Part shown: positions 1 to 6,618 of the stretch, in pieces
How the letters are laid out: each line of letters opens with the position of its first letter
How positions within the stretch are numbered: the first letter of the stretch is position 1
Source of the DNA: DATEVL01 sp964448245
Lineage (GTDB): Bacteria > Chloroflexota > Anaerolineae > Anaerolineales > E44-bin32
Length of the DNA: 11,138 nt
Direction of reading: 5' to 3'
Assembly: GCA_964448245.1 (NCBI GenBank)
Contig: CAYUWF010000076.1
Span: 1-11,138, forward strand
Notes under the pieces: generated by a model
What the model was told of the DNA's origin: nothing
Database searches by the model: none
What the model saw: the letters and a program-made list of their open reading frames with translations, nothing else
Translations under genes and position numbers: made by a program

Positions 1-16
1 GGGGTGGGGGTTTGAC
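1..16 (+). repeat. Tail of a compound palindromic repeat, cut by the window edge
   Basis: The first bases, GGGGTGGGGGTTTGAC, match the tail of the three-hairpin repeats elsewhere in the window: 1919-1934, 4503-4516, and the reverse complement of 2603-2618. It lies just downstream of the end of the second protease gene, the same kind of gap position as the other copies. The hairpin body would lie outside the window, so only the tail is claimed. Confidence 0.5.
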
Positions 17-85
17 GACCGTAGCTATTCTTCCGCAACCTGATAGCGGCCGCCTTCTTCGAATGTGCCGAGGGGAACTGTCCGC

Positions 86-685
86 TCAGGCCGCCCGCGG
101 CAACGATGACATCGCCTTGCCGAGACCGGACGCGGCCAGAAATCGTTTCACACCGGCCGAGGCGATCGCCAGGCCCACGTCCGGGCCGTTCATCATCGTG
201 TTCACACCGACGACCTCGCCGCGCGCGTTGATGACCGCACCGCCCGAGTGCCCCGGGCGAAGATGCAGCCCGAGCGCCAGCAGGTCCTGCCGCGGGCCGG
301 CGGACGGATCGATCACCACCCCGCCGGTGACCCCGCCGGCGACGCCCCACGGATTCCCGACGGCAAAAACCCATTCGCCGGGGCGGAGAGCCGTCGAATC
401 GCCGATGACCGCCGCCGGGCCCGATTCGTCGTCGAGCTCCAGCAGCGCCAGGTCGAGCCGCGCGTCATGACGGCGCAGTCGCGCGGCGGCCGTCTTCCCA
501 TCGGGCAGTCGCACGCTCAGGCGGTCTGAGCGAGCGACGTGCGCGTTGGTGACGACCCACCCGGAGGCCCACAGAATCCCGGAGCCGACGCCCTGGCGTC
601 GATGAACGACCGTCACCAGCGAGGCGCGGGCCAGGCCGGCGACATCCGCCGCGCTGTCGGCCAGGGCCTCCAGGAAATCCTCCAT
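86..685 (-). CDS. S1C (HtrA/DegP-like) trypsin-fold serine protease without PDZ domain
   Basis: Predicted 199-residue serine endopeptidase of the S1C family. The full triad is visible: His49 in VVTNAHVA, Asp78 in RLDLALLEL and Ser147 in RPGHSGGAV. The later segment GEVVGVNTM is typical of the HtrA protease core. The protein ends soon after the protease domain, so it has no PDZ domain, unlike its neighbour. No signal peptide or membrane anchor is visible at the N-terminus (MEDFLEALADSAADV), so I infer a cytosolic location, whereas classical DegP is periplasmic. The start ATG overlaps the TGA stop of the upstream protease by one base (TGATG), which suggests translational coupling. The frame stays open further upstream to 1489, but that stretch is arginine-rich antisense-type sequence over the first protease and is rejected. 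Family assignment is firm; substrate is unknown. Confidence 0.9.
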   Translation of the reverse strand: MEDFLEALADSAADVAGLARASLVTVVHRRQGVGSGILWASGWVVTNAHVARSDRLSVRLPDGKTAAARLRRHDARLDLALLELDDESGPAAVIGDSTALRPGEWVFAVGNPWGVAGGVTGGVVIDPSAGPRQDLLALGLHLRPGHSGGAVINARGEVVGVNTMMNGPDVGLAIASAGVKRFLAASGLGKAMSSLPRAA

Positions 686-1599
686 CACTCTTCCTCCTCC
701 ACCGGCTCCGGCCGCTCCCCGATCGTGACCTGGAGCGACAGGGACTTTCCCCCGCGCAGAAGATCGATGGAAGAGGCCTTGCCGACGACGACCTCGCCGC
801 TCAGCGTGGACAGCAGGTCCTCCATGTTCGTCAGGGGCTGACCCGCCATCGTGAGGAGAACGTCGCCAAGAAGGATCCCGGCCTTCTCGGCGGGACTCCC
901 GCCTTCCACCGAGGCGACCAGCAGGCCTGTCGTCTGAGCGGAAGCCTCCACCGCCTTCGCCAGCCGGGCGGGCTGTACCCCGACACCCAGATACCCGCGG
1001 CGCACTCGTCCATGTTCCACGAGGGCCTGGGACACTCGCTGAATCGAGGAGCCGGGAACGGCCAGCGCCACGCCTCGGACCAGAGCCGAGGTGTTCATCC
1101 CCACCAGGCGCCCCCACGCGTCGACCAGGGCCCCGCCGGAGAAACCGGGGTACATCACGACATCGCTCTGAACGAAGTGATCGAGCTGTCCCCCGAAAGG
1201 CGTGCGCCACGCGCCTTCGACGGCGCTGATGATGCCCATCGTCGCCTGAAGCGCCTCGCCGGGCCGCCCGACGGCCAGCGCCAGGTGGCCGATGCGAACC
1301 TGCGCGCTCTCCGCAAGCGTCAGAGTTTTCCCGGCCTTGCGCGGCAGGCGCAGAACGGCGATGTCGGTCGCCGGGTCGCGGCCGAGCACTTTGGCGTCGA
1401 CCGTCTCTCCGCCGGGCAAGCCGACGCGGACGTCGGTCCGCCGCTCGATGGTGTGATGCGCCGTCACGACCAGGTCGCCGTCGGGCCACAACAGCCCGCT
1501 CGACGGCAGGCGTCGGCGGCCTTCGACGCGGACGATGCTCTCTCCGGCGAGTTGAACCGCCGCCGCCAGGGAATCCGAAAGTTGCTCGAGTGCGTTCAT
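685..1599 (-). CDS. S1C (HtrA/DegP-like) serine protease with C-terminal PDZ domain
   Basis: Predicted 304-residue HtrA-type protease. The trypsin-fold domain spans roughly residues 15-190, with His49 in VVTAHHTI, Asp79 in DPATDIAVLRL and Ser154 in YPGFSGGAL. A PDZ domain follows at about 200-295 (RGYLGVGVQP, then GSPAEKAGILLGDVLL). PDZ domains in this family bind peptide C-termini and regulate the protease. The protein ends in an acidic tail (PVEEEE). No signal peptide or transmembrane helix is seen, so both this enzyme and its partner look cytosolic. A strong ribosome-binding site, AGAGGAG, sits five bases before the ATG. The gene leads a two-gene unit with the PDZ-less protease and overlaps it by one base, so the two may form mixed complexes or share substrates (inference). 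Confidence 0.92.
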   Translation of the reverse strand: MNALEQLSDSLAAAVQLAGESIVRVEGRRRLPSSGLLWPDGDLVVTAHHTIERRTDVRVGLPGGETVDAKVLGRDPATDIAVLRLPRKAGKTLTLAESAQVRIGHLALAVGRPGEALQATMGIISAVEGAWRTPFGGQLDHFVQSDVVMYPGFSGGALVDAWGRLVGMNTSALVRGVALAVPGSSIQRVSQALVEHGRVRRGYLGVGVQPARLAKAVEASAQTTGLLVASVEGGSPAEKAGILLGDVLLTMAGQPLTNMEDLLSTLSGEVVVGKASSIDLLRGGKSLSLQVTIGERPEPVEEEE

Positions 1600-1604
1600 G
1601 ATCG

Positions 1605-1634
1605 CTCCTCTAAGGCTGGTTTCGACTCCAGCCT
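1605..1634 (-). promoter_or_regulatory. Leader hairpin directly upstream of the protease ribosome-binding site
   Basis: On the minus strand, a 7-bp perfect inverted repeat (AGGCTGG at 1628-1634 pairing with CCAGCCT at 1613-1619 on that strand, 8-base loop) ends one base before the AGAGGAG ribosome-binding site at 1611-1605. A hairpin placed there could modulate access to the Shine-Dalgarno sequence or serve as an operator. I see no clear -10/-35 pair for this operon. Confidence 0.35.
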
Positions 1635-1716
1635 ACGACGGCGCGGGGCTTGGGCGCATCCATCTTTCGGTGGATCGGCTTCCTCACTTGGGAGGGATAC
1701 CGCAATGCCGATCTTC

Positions 1717-1934
1717 CACCTCACCCCCTTCCCCTCGCGAAGCAGCCCTGTGGGCCTCTCCGCGGACAGCGGCCGATGATGTGAAGGAACTCTGCGGAGA
1801 GGGGGTGAGGAATCTAGGGGACGGGGGAGCTCCGCTCCCCCGTCCCCTAGAAAGATCTTCCCCTCCCCCTGCATGACTCTCCGTGAGCGCGGGGACGATA
1901 ACGCAGGGGGAGGGGTTAGGGGTGGGGGTGGGTT
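1717..1934 (+). repeat. Compound three-hairpin intergenic repeat, copy A
   Basis: This fills most of the gap between the regulator gene and the protease operon. Hairpin I has outer arms CCTCACCCCC (1719-1728) and GGGGGTGAGG (1801-1810), with an inner 9-bp pairing CCTCTCCGC (1755-1763) and GCGGAGAGG (1794-1802). Hairpin II is a near-perfect 18-bp stem, 1813-1830 with 1834-1851, starting TCTAGGGGAC and with a 3-base loop. Hairpin III pairs CCCTCCCCCTGC (1861-1872) with GCAGGGGGAGGG (1903-1914). A G-rich tail (1919-1934) follows. A 28-base stretch at 1731-1758 is identical to 4311-4338 in copy B. The rest of the gap (1635-1716) shows nothing I can name. Confidence 0.85.
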
Positions 1935-1952
1935 GTGCAAGTCAACTGAGGA

Positions 1953-2561
1953 TCAGATGGCGATCAAGCCGCGCCGCAGCGCCAGGGTGACGGCCTCCGT
2001 CCGGCTCTGTGCGCCGAGCTTCTCCAGCAGGGAATTGACGTGGTCCTTGACGGTCGACTCGCGAATGCCGAGGCGGGCGGCGACGGCCTTGTTCGACAAC
2101 CCTTCGGCGACCAGACCCAGAACTTCGAGCTCGCGCGGCGTGAGGTTCTCCTCGGCCTCGTCACGTCGTGGCATCGCGGACGGAAAGGGCTCGAGCGACG
2201 GATCGGAGACAGCCAGGCCTTCCAGGACGCCGGATACGGCCGCCCCCAGCGCCGCCGCGTCGATGCCGCGCGGGAGCACGGCCATCGCGCCCGAAGCGCG
2301 GGCGCGCCTGGCCTGCTCGCGTGTCGTCACCAGAGCGACAACCGCCAGGCCCAGGCTGGAAACGTCGGCCAGGTCGCGCAGGTCCGCCGTCTCCCAGCCC
2401 GGCTCCCAGAGCACAACGTCCGGTCGCGCCCGGTCGAGCGCCAGGGAGGCGGCCGCCCTGGGTTCCACCATTCCGGCGACTTCGCCCGCCGGGAGTCGCC
2501 CAATCAGATCCGCCATGGCGCGCCGCGCCAGAGGATCGTGGGAAACGATCAGAATTCGCAT
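1953..2561 (-). CDS. LuxR/NarL-family DNA-binding regulator with degenerate receiver domain
   Basis: Predicted 202-residue transcription regulator. Residues 1-115 have the layout of a response-regulator receiver (MRILIVSHDPLAR at the start). Residues 139-202 form a clear LuxR-type helix-turn-helix (LTPRELEVLGLVAEGLSNKA, then RESTVKDHVNSLLEKLGA). The receiver lacks the usual phosphorylation chemistry. The acidic pair after strand 1 is Ser7-His8, the phospho-acceptor position is Glu53 (VVLWEPGW) and the conserved lysine position is Arg98 (AVLPRG). It therefore probably does not work by conventional phosphotransfer. No histidine kinase lies nearby. The start at 2561 is chosen because AGGTGA sits seven bases before it; an ATG six codons upstream (2579) has no ribosome-binding site. 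It lies upstream of the protease pair on the same strand, separated by repeat copy A, so it may regulate them (inference). Confidence 0.88.
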   Translation of the reverse strand: MRILIVSHDPLARRAMADLIGRLPAGEVAGMVEPRAAASLALDRARPDVVLWEPGWETADLRDLADVSSLGLAVVALVTTREQARRARASGAMAVLPRGIDAAALGAAVSGVLEGLAVSDPSLEPFPSAMPRRDEAEENLTPRELEVLGLVAEGLSNKAVAARLGIRESTVKDHVNSLLEKLGAQSRTEAVTLALRRGLIAI

Positions 2562-2602
2562 TCTTCGTTCACCTACCATGTTGCTGAAGAATGGAAACCG
2601 CC

Positions 2603-2857
2603 GTCGAACCCCCACCCCTGGCCTCGCGGAGCCTCCCGAAGGAGCTCCCCCTGCTCCCTCCTGGCTTCATGGCCCAGAGACTACTGCGGGGGGAGGGGAG
2701 GTTATTCCTGGGGGCTGGGGGAGCGAAGCTCCCTCTACCCCCCAGAGCTTATGCCCCGCGCGGAGCCGCCCGTAGCGAAGCGGAGGGCCTCTCCGCCACG
2801 CCTCTGTGCGCACCCGGACCCCGTCGGCGGAGAGGGAGTCGAGGGGTGAGGTGGGAA
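2603..2857 (-). repeat. Compound three-hairpin intergenic repeat, copy C, inverted
   Basis: This copy occupies most of the gap between the phosphorylase gene and the regulator gene and lies in the opposite orientation to copies A and B. Its tail (reverse complement of 2603-2618, GGGGTGGGGGTTCGAC) matches positions 1-16. The central hairpin is 2708-2724 with 2728-2745, loop GAA, with a few mismatches. The hairpin III equivalent is the C-rich arm 2643-2659 against the G-rich arm 2687-2702. The hairpin I equivalent uses GCCTCTCCGCC (near 2788) and GGCGGAGAGGG (near 2826). Its sequence is more diverged than A and B, but the order of parts is the same when read on the minus strand. Confidence 0.7.
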
Positions 2858-2907
2858 CGGGATTCTTCAGAAGCCTCCAAGATGAGTCGGAACTGCCTCA
2901 GAGCGGC

Positions 2908-4215
2908 CTATGAACGAAACGTACGGTAGAACAGCGGCAGCGGCGAAACCGGTCGTCTGGAGTAGCCGACTCCTTCGAGCAGGGACTGCCCGGCTTCGGA
3001 AGCCGACCTCGGGTCCTTGGCGTGAATCGTGAAGAGTGGATCACCGGCTTTCACGCGGTCCCCGACCTTGGCATGCACCACGACCCCGACGGCGTGATCG
3101 ATCGGGTCTCCCTTGCGGGCCCGCCCCGCCCCGAGCCGGACCGAGGCCTCGCCGACGGTCCTGGCATCGATCCGTTTCAAGTTTCCGTTCCGAGGGGAAT
3201 GGACCTGGACAATCGTGGGCGCCCATGGCAGCAGACTCGGGTCGTCGATGACACGCAGGTTCCCGCCCTGTGCGCGCACCAGAGACCGGAACTTGGCGAA
3301 GGCGGTGCCGTCACCCAGGGCGGCGGCGATACGTCGGCGTCCCTGCCGCAGGTCCTCGGCCTTGCCGGCCAGCACGAGCATGTGCGCCGCTACCCTCAGG
3401 CAGTGCTCCCGGAAGTCGGGCGGGCCGCCGCCTTGCAGCGTCGCCAAGGCCTCGCGCACTTCGAGGGCGTTGCCGACGGCGTAACCCAGCGGTTGATTCA
3501 TGTCGGAGATCAGGGCGACGACGCGCCGTCCGGCGCGACGCCCGATATCGACCATCCGCCTCGCCAGCGCCGCCGCTTCCTCGACCGTCACCATGAACGC
3601 TCCGGAGCCAGCCTTGACATCGAGCACGATGCCGCGCGCCCCGCAGGCGATCTTCTTCGACATCACCGAAGCCGCGATCAGTGCCATGGAGGGGACGGTG
3701 GCCGTCACGTCGCGCAGGGCGTAGAGCTTCCCGTCCGCCGGCGCCAGGTCGACGGTTTGGCCGCACAGGACCAGGCCGATCTCTTTCAGCTGCTGCAGGA
3801 ACTGCTCGCTGGTCAATTCAACACGGAAGCCGGGGATCGACTCGAGCTTGTCGAGCGTCCCCCCGCTGTAGCTAAGCCCGCGGCCGGACATTTTCGCCAC
3901 CGGCACGCCGCAGGCCGCCACGGCCGGCGACACCACCAGAGTCGTCTTGTCGCCGACTCCACCGGTGGAATGCTTGTCGACGGAATGGGGCGCCACCCGC
4001 GAGAGATCGAGCGTCTCGCCCGAGGCGACCATCGCCATCGTCAGGTCGTACGTCTCGCGGGGCGACATCCCGCGCAAAACGACGGCCATCGCCCAGGCCG
4101 AGACCTGGTAATCGGGGACCTGGCCGAGCGCGAAACCGGTCACGAAGCCCTCGATCTCTTCCCGGGAGAGTTCGAACCCGTCACGCTTGCGGGCGATGAC
4201 TTCGACGGCGCGCAT
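2908..4215 (-). CDS. deoA: Pyrimidine-nucleoside / thymidine phosphorylase
   Basis: Predicted 435-residue cytosolic enzyme that uses phosphate to cleave pyrimidine nucleosides (thymidine, uridine or deoxyuridine) to the free base and a pentose 1-phosphate, in nucleoside salvage. The phosphate-binding segment KHSTGGVGDKTT is intact. The family signature MSGRGLSYSGGTLDKLESIP is also present, with SYSGGT where many members read GHTGGT. DVKAGSGAFM and the C-terminal domain ending near RSASEAGQSLLEGVGY follow. Length fits the family (about 430-440). The start MRAVEVIARKRDGFELS matches the usual N-terminus; the open frame upstream is repeat copy B and is rejected. There is no ribosome-binding site, and a TATAAT box lies 15 bases before the ATG, so the transcript may have a very short leader. 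Choosing between the deoA and pdp names would need a phylogeny. Confidence 0.93.
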   Translation of the reverse strand: MRAVEVIARKRDGFELSREEIEGFVTGFALGQVPDYQVSAWAMAVVLRGMSPRETYDLTMAMVASGETLDLSRVAPHSVDKHSTGGVGDKTTLVVSPAVAACGVPVAKMSGRGLSYSGGTLDKLESIPGFRVELTSEQFLQQLKEIGLVLCGQTVDLAPADGKLYALRDVTATVPSMALIAASVMSKKIACGARGIVLDVKAGSGAFMVTVEEAAALARRMVDIGRRAGRRVVALISDMNQPLGYAVGNALEVREALATLQGGGPPDFREHCLRVAAHMLVLAGKAEDLRQGRRRIAAALGDGTAFAKFRSLVRAQGGNLRVIDDPSLLPWAPTIVQVHSPRNGNLKRIDARTVGEASVRLGAGRARKGDPIDHAVGVVVHAKVGDRVKAGDPLFTIHAKDPRSASEAGQSLLEGVGYSRRPVSPLPLFYRTFRS

Positions 4216-4230
4216 CGGTCGGCGTTGGGG

Positions 4231-4236
4231 ATTATA
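4231..4236 (-). promoter_or_regulatory. Probable -10 box for the phosphorylase gene
   Basis: Read on the minus strand this is TATAAT, a perfect sigma-70-type -10 in a GC-rich background, 15 bases before the ATG at 4215. No convincing -35 sits 16-18 bases upstream. A start site about seven bases downstream would give a leader under ten bases, consistent with the missing Shine-Dalgarno sequence. Confidence 0.5.
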
Positions 4237-4253
4237 CCTGCGGGACCTTGCAC

Positions 4254-4259
4254 TATAAT
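4254..4259 (+). promoter_or_regulatory. Probable -10 box for the deaminase-CYTH gene
   Basis: A perfect TATAAT on the plus strand, exactly 17 bases from the mirror-image box on the other strand (4231-4236), makes a symmetrical divergent promoter candidate. Transcription from here would carry all of repeat copy B in a leader of about 290 bases before the GTG start at 4554. No good -35 is seen. Confidence 0.45.
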
Positions 4260-4299
4260 CGCCCGGCGTTGAGGAGCAGTTGGAAGATGCGTACCTATG

Positions 4300-4514
4300 C
4301 CCACCCCCTGCCCCTCGCGAAGCAGCCCTGTGGGCCTCCCCGCATACGAGGAATGCGTTTGATAGCCACGCTTGCGGGAGGGGAGAGAACTCTAGAGAGG
4401 GCGGGGGAGGCGAAGCCACCCCCGCCCTCTCTAGAAGACACCTCCCTCCCCCTGCCCTTGAGGTTCGGAAGCACGACCCGCTGATGCAGGGGGAGGGATA
4501 CAGGGTGGGGGTTG
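4300..4514 (+). repeat. Compound three-hairpin intergenic repeat, copy B
   Basis: Same orientation as copy A. The 28-base block 4311-4338 is identical to 1731-1758. Hairpin I pairs CCTCCCCGC (4335-4343) with the GCGGGAGGGG region (from 4374). Hairpin II is a perfect 17-bp stem, 4391-4407 with 4419-4435 (TCTAGAGAGG at its base), capped by a mini-stem GGC-GAA-GCC. Hairpin III pairs CCCTCCCCCTGC (4444-4455) with GCAGGGGGAGGG (4486-4497); these arms are identical to copy A although the loop sequence is unrelated. The tail GGGTGGGGGTTGA ends about 38 bases before the deaminase start. Confidence 0.85.
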
Positions 4515-4553
4515 AAGACCAGCCCCCATCCGCGTTTGCCGCGTGAGGCCGCC

Positions 4554-6527
4554 GTGACGAAAGCCGACTGGATCCTCAAGAACGCCACCGTCGTCACCAT
4601 GGACGGCGAAGATCGCCTCTTTCCATCCGGCGCCGTCGCCGTCCGTGGGGATTCGATCGTCGGTGTCGGCCCCCAATCGGAGATCGCGGCAGCCTTCGAA
4701 GCCGCCGAAACCCTCGACTGCCGCGGCCAGGTGCTGATACCCGGGCTGGTCAACGCCCACACCCACGTCCCGATGACGCTGCTGCGCGGGTTGGCCGACG
4801 ACCTGCGCCTCGATGTATGGCTGCTCGGCTACATGATGCCGGTCGAGCGCGAGTTCGTTTCGCCCGATTTCTGCCGCCTGGGAACCCTGCTTGCCTGTGC
4901 CGAGATGATCCGCGGCGGCGTCACCTGCTTCGCCGACATGTATTACTTCGAGGACTCCGTGGCCCAGGCCACGACCGACGCCGGGCTGCGTGGGCTGTGC
5001 GCCCAGACCGTCCTCAAGTTCCCCTCCCCGGACGCGGCCTCCTTCGAGGACTCGCTGGCCTCCGCGCGGGACTTCATCGGCCGCTGGCGCGGCCATCCCC
5101 TGATCCTGCCGGCGGTCGCCCCGCACGCTCCCTACACCTGTACGCCGGAAATCCTGCGCGCCTGCGCCGACTTGGCGATCGAGTTCGATGTGCCGCTCCA
5201 TATCCACCTGTCCGAGACGGCGCTGGAGGTCGAGGGGTGGCGCGAAATGCACGGCATGCCGGTGATCCCGTGGGTCAAGAAGGTCGGCCTGCTGGAGGCG
5301 AAGGTCCTGGCGGCGCACTGCGTCCACATCGATGAGGGCGAGATCCGCACGCTGGCGCACGCCGGCGTCGGCGTGGCGCACAACCCGTCCAGCAACCTGA
5401 AGTTGGCCTCGGGTTTCGCGCCGGTGATGGCGATGCTCGCCGCCGGGCTGCCGGTCGGCCTGGGGACCGACGGTCCGTCCTCCAACAACGACCTCGACAT
5501 GTTCGAGGAGATGCGTCTGGCGAGCTTCGTCGCCAAGGCGGTCAGCGGCGATCCGACGGCCCTGCCGGCGCGCCAGGCGTTGGCGATGGCGACACGCATC
5601 GGCGCCAAGGCGGTCCACCTCGACCACCTGATTGGATCGATCGAGGTCGGCAAGCGCGCCGACCTGGTGCGCATCGAGCTCGATACCCTGCACAACCTGC
5701 CGCGCTTCGAGCGCGATCCGGAGGCGGTCTATTCGCGTCTGGTGTACGCCGCCAAGCCGACCGATGTCACGGACGTCATGGTCAACGGCCGCTGGCTGAT
5801 GCGCGAGCGGGCGCTGCTGACGGTGGAGGTCGAGCCGCTGCTCGAGGCGGCCCAGGACTACGCCCGGCGTATCGACACCTTCTTGATCGAACGCGAGGGC
5901 TCGCTGCTTTCCAAGCTGGTGGCGATCGAAGGCGCCCAACAGGAAGAGTCGTACGAAGTCCAGGTGAAGGTTCGCCTCGACGACCCCGCCCGCGCGCTGG
6001 CGGCGCTCGAACGATCCCCGTTCACGGTCGTGCGCCGGGCGCACTACCACGAGTACGATACCTACTTCACCTTCGGCGACCCGGCCCAAGGGCGCCTGCG
6101 CTACCGGGAAGACGAGTTCATCGACGCCGATGACGGCCTCAGCCACGTGCGCACTCGGCTGACGCTCACCGGTCCGGCCGCCGAACGCGAGTACGACAAC
6201 TCCGTTCTGCTCTCGCGCTCGCGTTTCATGGCGAACGCCACGCACAGCCTGCGCTTCTACCGCGAGTACTTCGCCCCCGACGACGAGACCGAGGTGGAGA
6301 AAGACCGCCAGCGATGGCTGGTGCGGTACAAGGACGTCGAGTTCTTCGTCAATCTGGACCGCGTGATCCAGCCAGAGCTGGCCGGGGACTACCTGGAAGT
6401 CAAGAGCCGCACCTGGTCGCGGCGCGATGCAGAGGTCAAGGCCGGACTCATCCTGGAAATCCTGCGCTCCCTCGGCGCTCATGGCGCGGCGCCAGTGACG
6501 CAGGATTACCCGGACTTGGGAGTCTGA
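4554..6527 (+). CDS. MTA/SAH-type deaminase (amidohydrolase) fused to a C-terminal CYTH domain
   Basis: Predicted 657-residue fusion. Residues 1 to about 440 form a complete metal-dependent amidohydrolase of the 5'-methylthioadenosine/S-adenosylhomocysteine deaminase type, which converts adenosine-like nucleosides to inosine analogues plus ammonia. Visible parts are the metal site H69/H71 (VNAHTH), APHAPYT (H191), HLSET (H218, E221), AAHCVH (H255), HNPSSNLKLASG and GTDGPSSNN (D306). Known enzymes of this type end at about 430-440 residues. Here residues 466-645 form a CYTH-like domain: EVQVKV, YHEYDTYF, LRYR, LTLTGP, DRQRWLVR, LDRV and GDYLEVKS. CYTH proteins (class IV adenylate cyclases, thiamine triphosphatases) bind triphosphates in a basic and acidic tunnel. 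In this copy the usual ExExK is EVQVK and the final ExE is EVK, so catalysis by this half is doubtful. GTG at 4554 is chosen for GAGG five bases upstream and for alignment with the family start; a TTG at 4512 lies in repeat tail. It diverges from the phosphorylase, which fits nucleoside salvage. Confidence 0.9.
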   Translation: MTKADWILKNATVVTMDGEDRLFPSGAVAVRGDSIVGVGPQSEIAAAFEAAETLDCRGQVLIPGLVNAHTHVPMTLLRGLADDLRLDVWLLGYMMPVEREFVSPDFCRLGTLLACAEMIRGGVTCFADMYYFEDSVAQATTDAGLRGLCAQTVLKFPSPDAASFEDSLASARDFIGRWRGHPLILPAVAPHAPYTCTPEILRACADLAIEFDVPLHIHLSETALEVEGWREMHGMPVIPWVKKVGLLEAKVLAAHCVHIDEGEIRTLAHAGVGVAHNPSSNLKLASGFAPVMAMLAAGLPVGLGTDGPSSNNDLDMFEEMRLASFVAKAVSGDPTALPARQALAMATRIGAKAVHLDHLIGSIEVGKRADLVRIELDTLHNLPRFERDPEAVYSRLVYAAKPTDVTDVMVNGRWLMRERALLTVEVEPLLEAAQDYARRIDTFLIEREGSLLSKLVAIEGAQQEESYEVQVKVRLDDPARALAALERSPFTVVRRAHYHEYDTYFTFGDPAQGRLRYREDEFIDADDGLSHVRTRLTLTGPAAEREYDNSVLLSRSRFMANATHSLRFYREYFAPDDETEVEKDRQRWLVRYKDVEFFVNLDRVIQPELAGDYLEVKSRTWSRRDAEVKAGLILEILRSLGAHGAAPVTQDYPDLGV

Positions 6528-6540
6528 GGGAGAAGGCTGA

Positions 6541-6592
6541 CCCTCACCCTTCACCCTTTCCCGCTTTGCGGGCGAGGGGCCGGGGGTGAGGG
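6541..6592. repeat. Short nested palindrome (REP-like)
   Basis: Outer arms CCCTCACCC (6541-6549) and GGGTGAGGG (6584-6592) pair perfectly. An inner hairpin CCCGC-TTT-GCGGG (6560-6572) sits inside. It lies 14 bases after the stop of the deaminase fusion, in the gap between convergent genes. There is no T-run, so it is not a classic intrinsic terminator, but it could protect the 3' end of the mRNA. The outer arms resemble those of hairpin I in copies A to C. Confidence 0.65.
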
Positions 6593-6618
6593 TGGCTCCC
6601 GGCATATCCGGTCAACCG

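Noticed and set aside
686..1489. Upstream extension of the second protease frame
   Set aside because: The extension is arginine/glycine-rich sequence lying over the first protease in another frame. The ATG at 685 with TGATG coupling is the sound start.
1012..1779. A 255-codon plus-strand frame over the first protease
   Set aside because: Antisense shadow without recognisable domains, running into repeat copy A.
1873..2849. Long plus-strand frames over the regulator and adjacent repeats
   Set aside because: Serine/arginine-rich translations opposite a clear LuxR-type gene, extending into repeat DNA.
3022..4272. A 416-codon plus-strand frame over the phosphorylase
   Set aside because: Antisense shadow; the minus strand carries intact family signatures.
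4431..6605. A 724-codon minus-strand frame opposite the deaminase-CYTH gene
   Set aside because: It is antisense to a gene with clear conserved motifs. Its composition is rich in Arg, Gln, His and Val with no recognisable domain, typical of shadow frames in GC-rich DNA.
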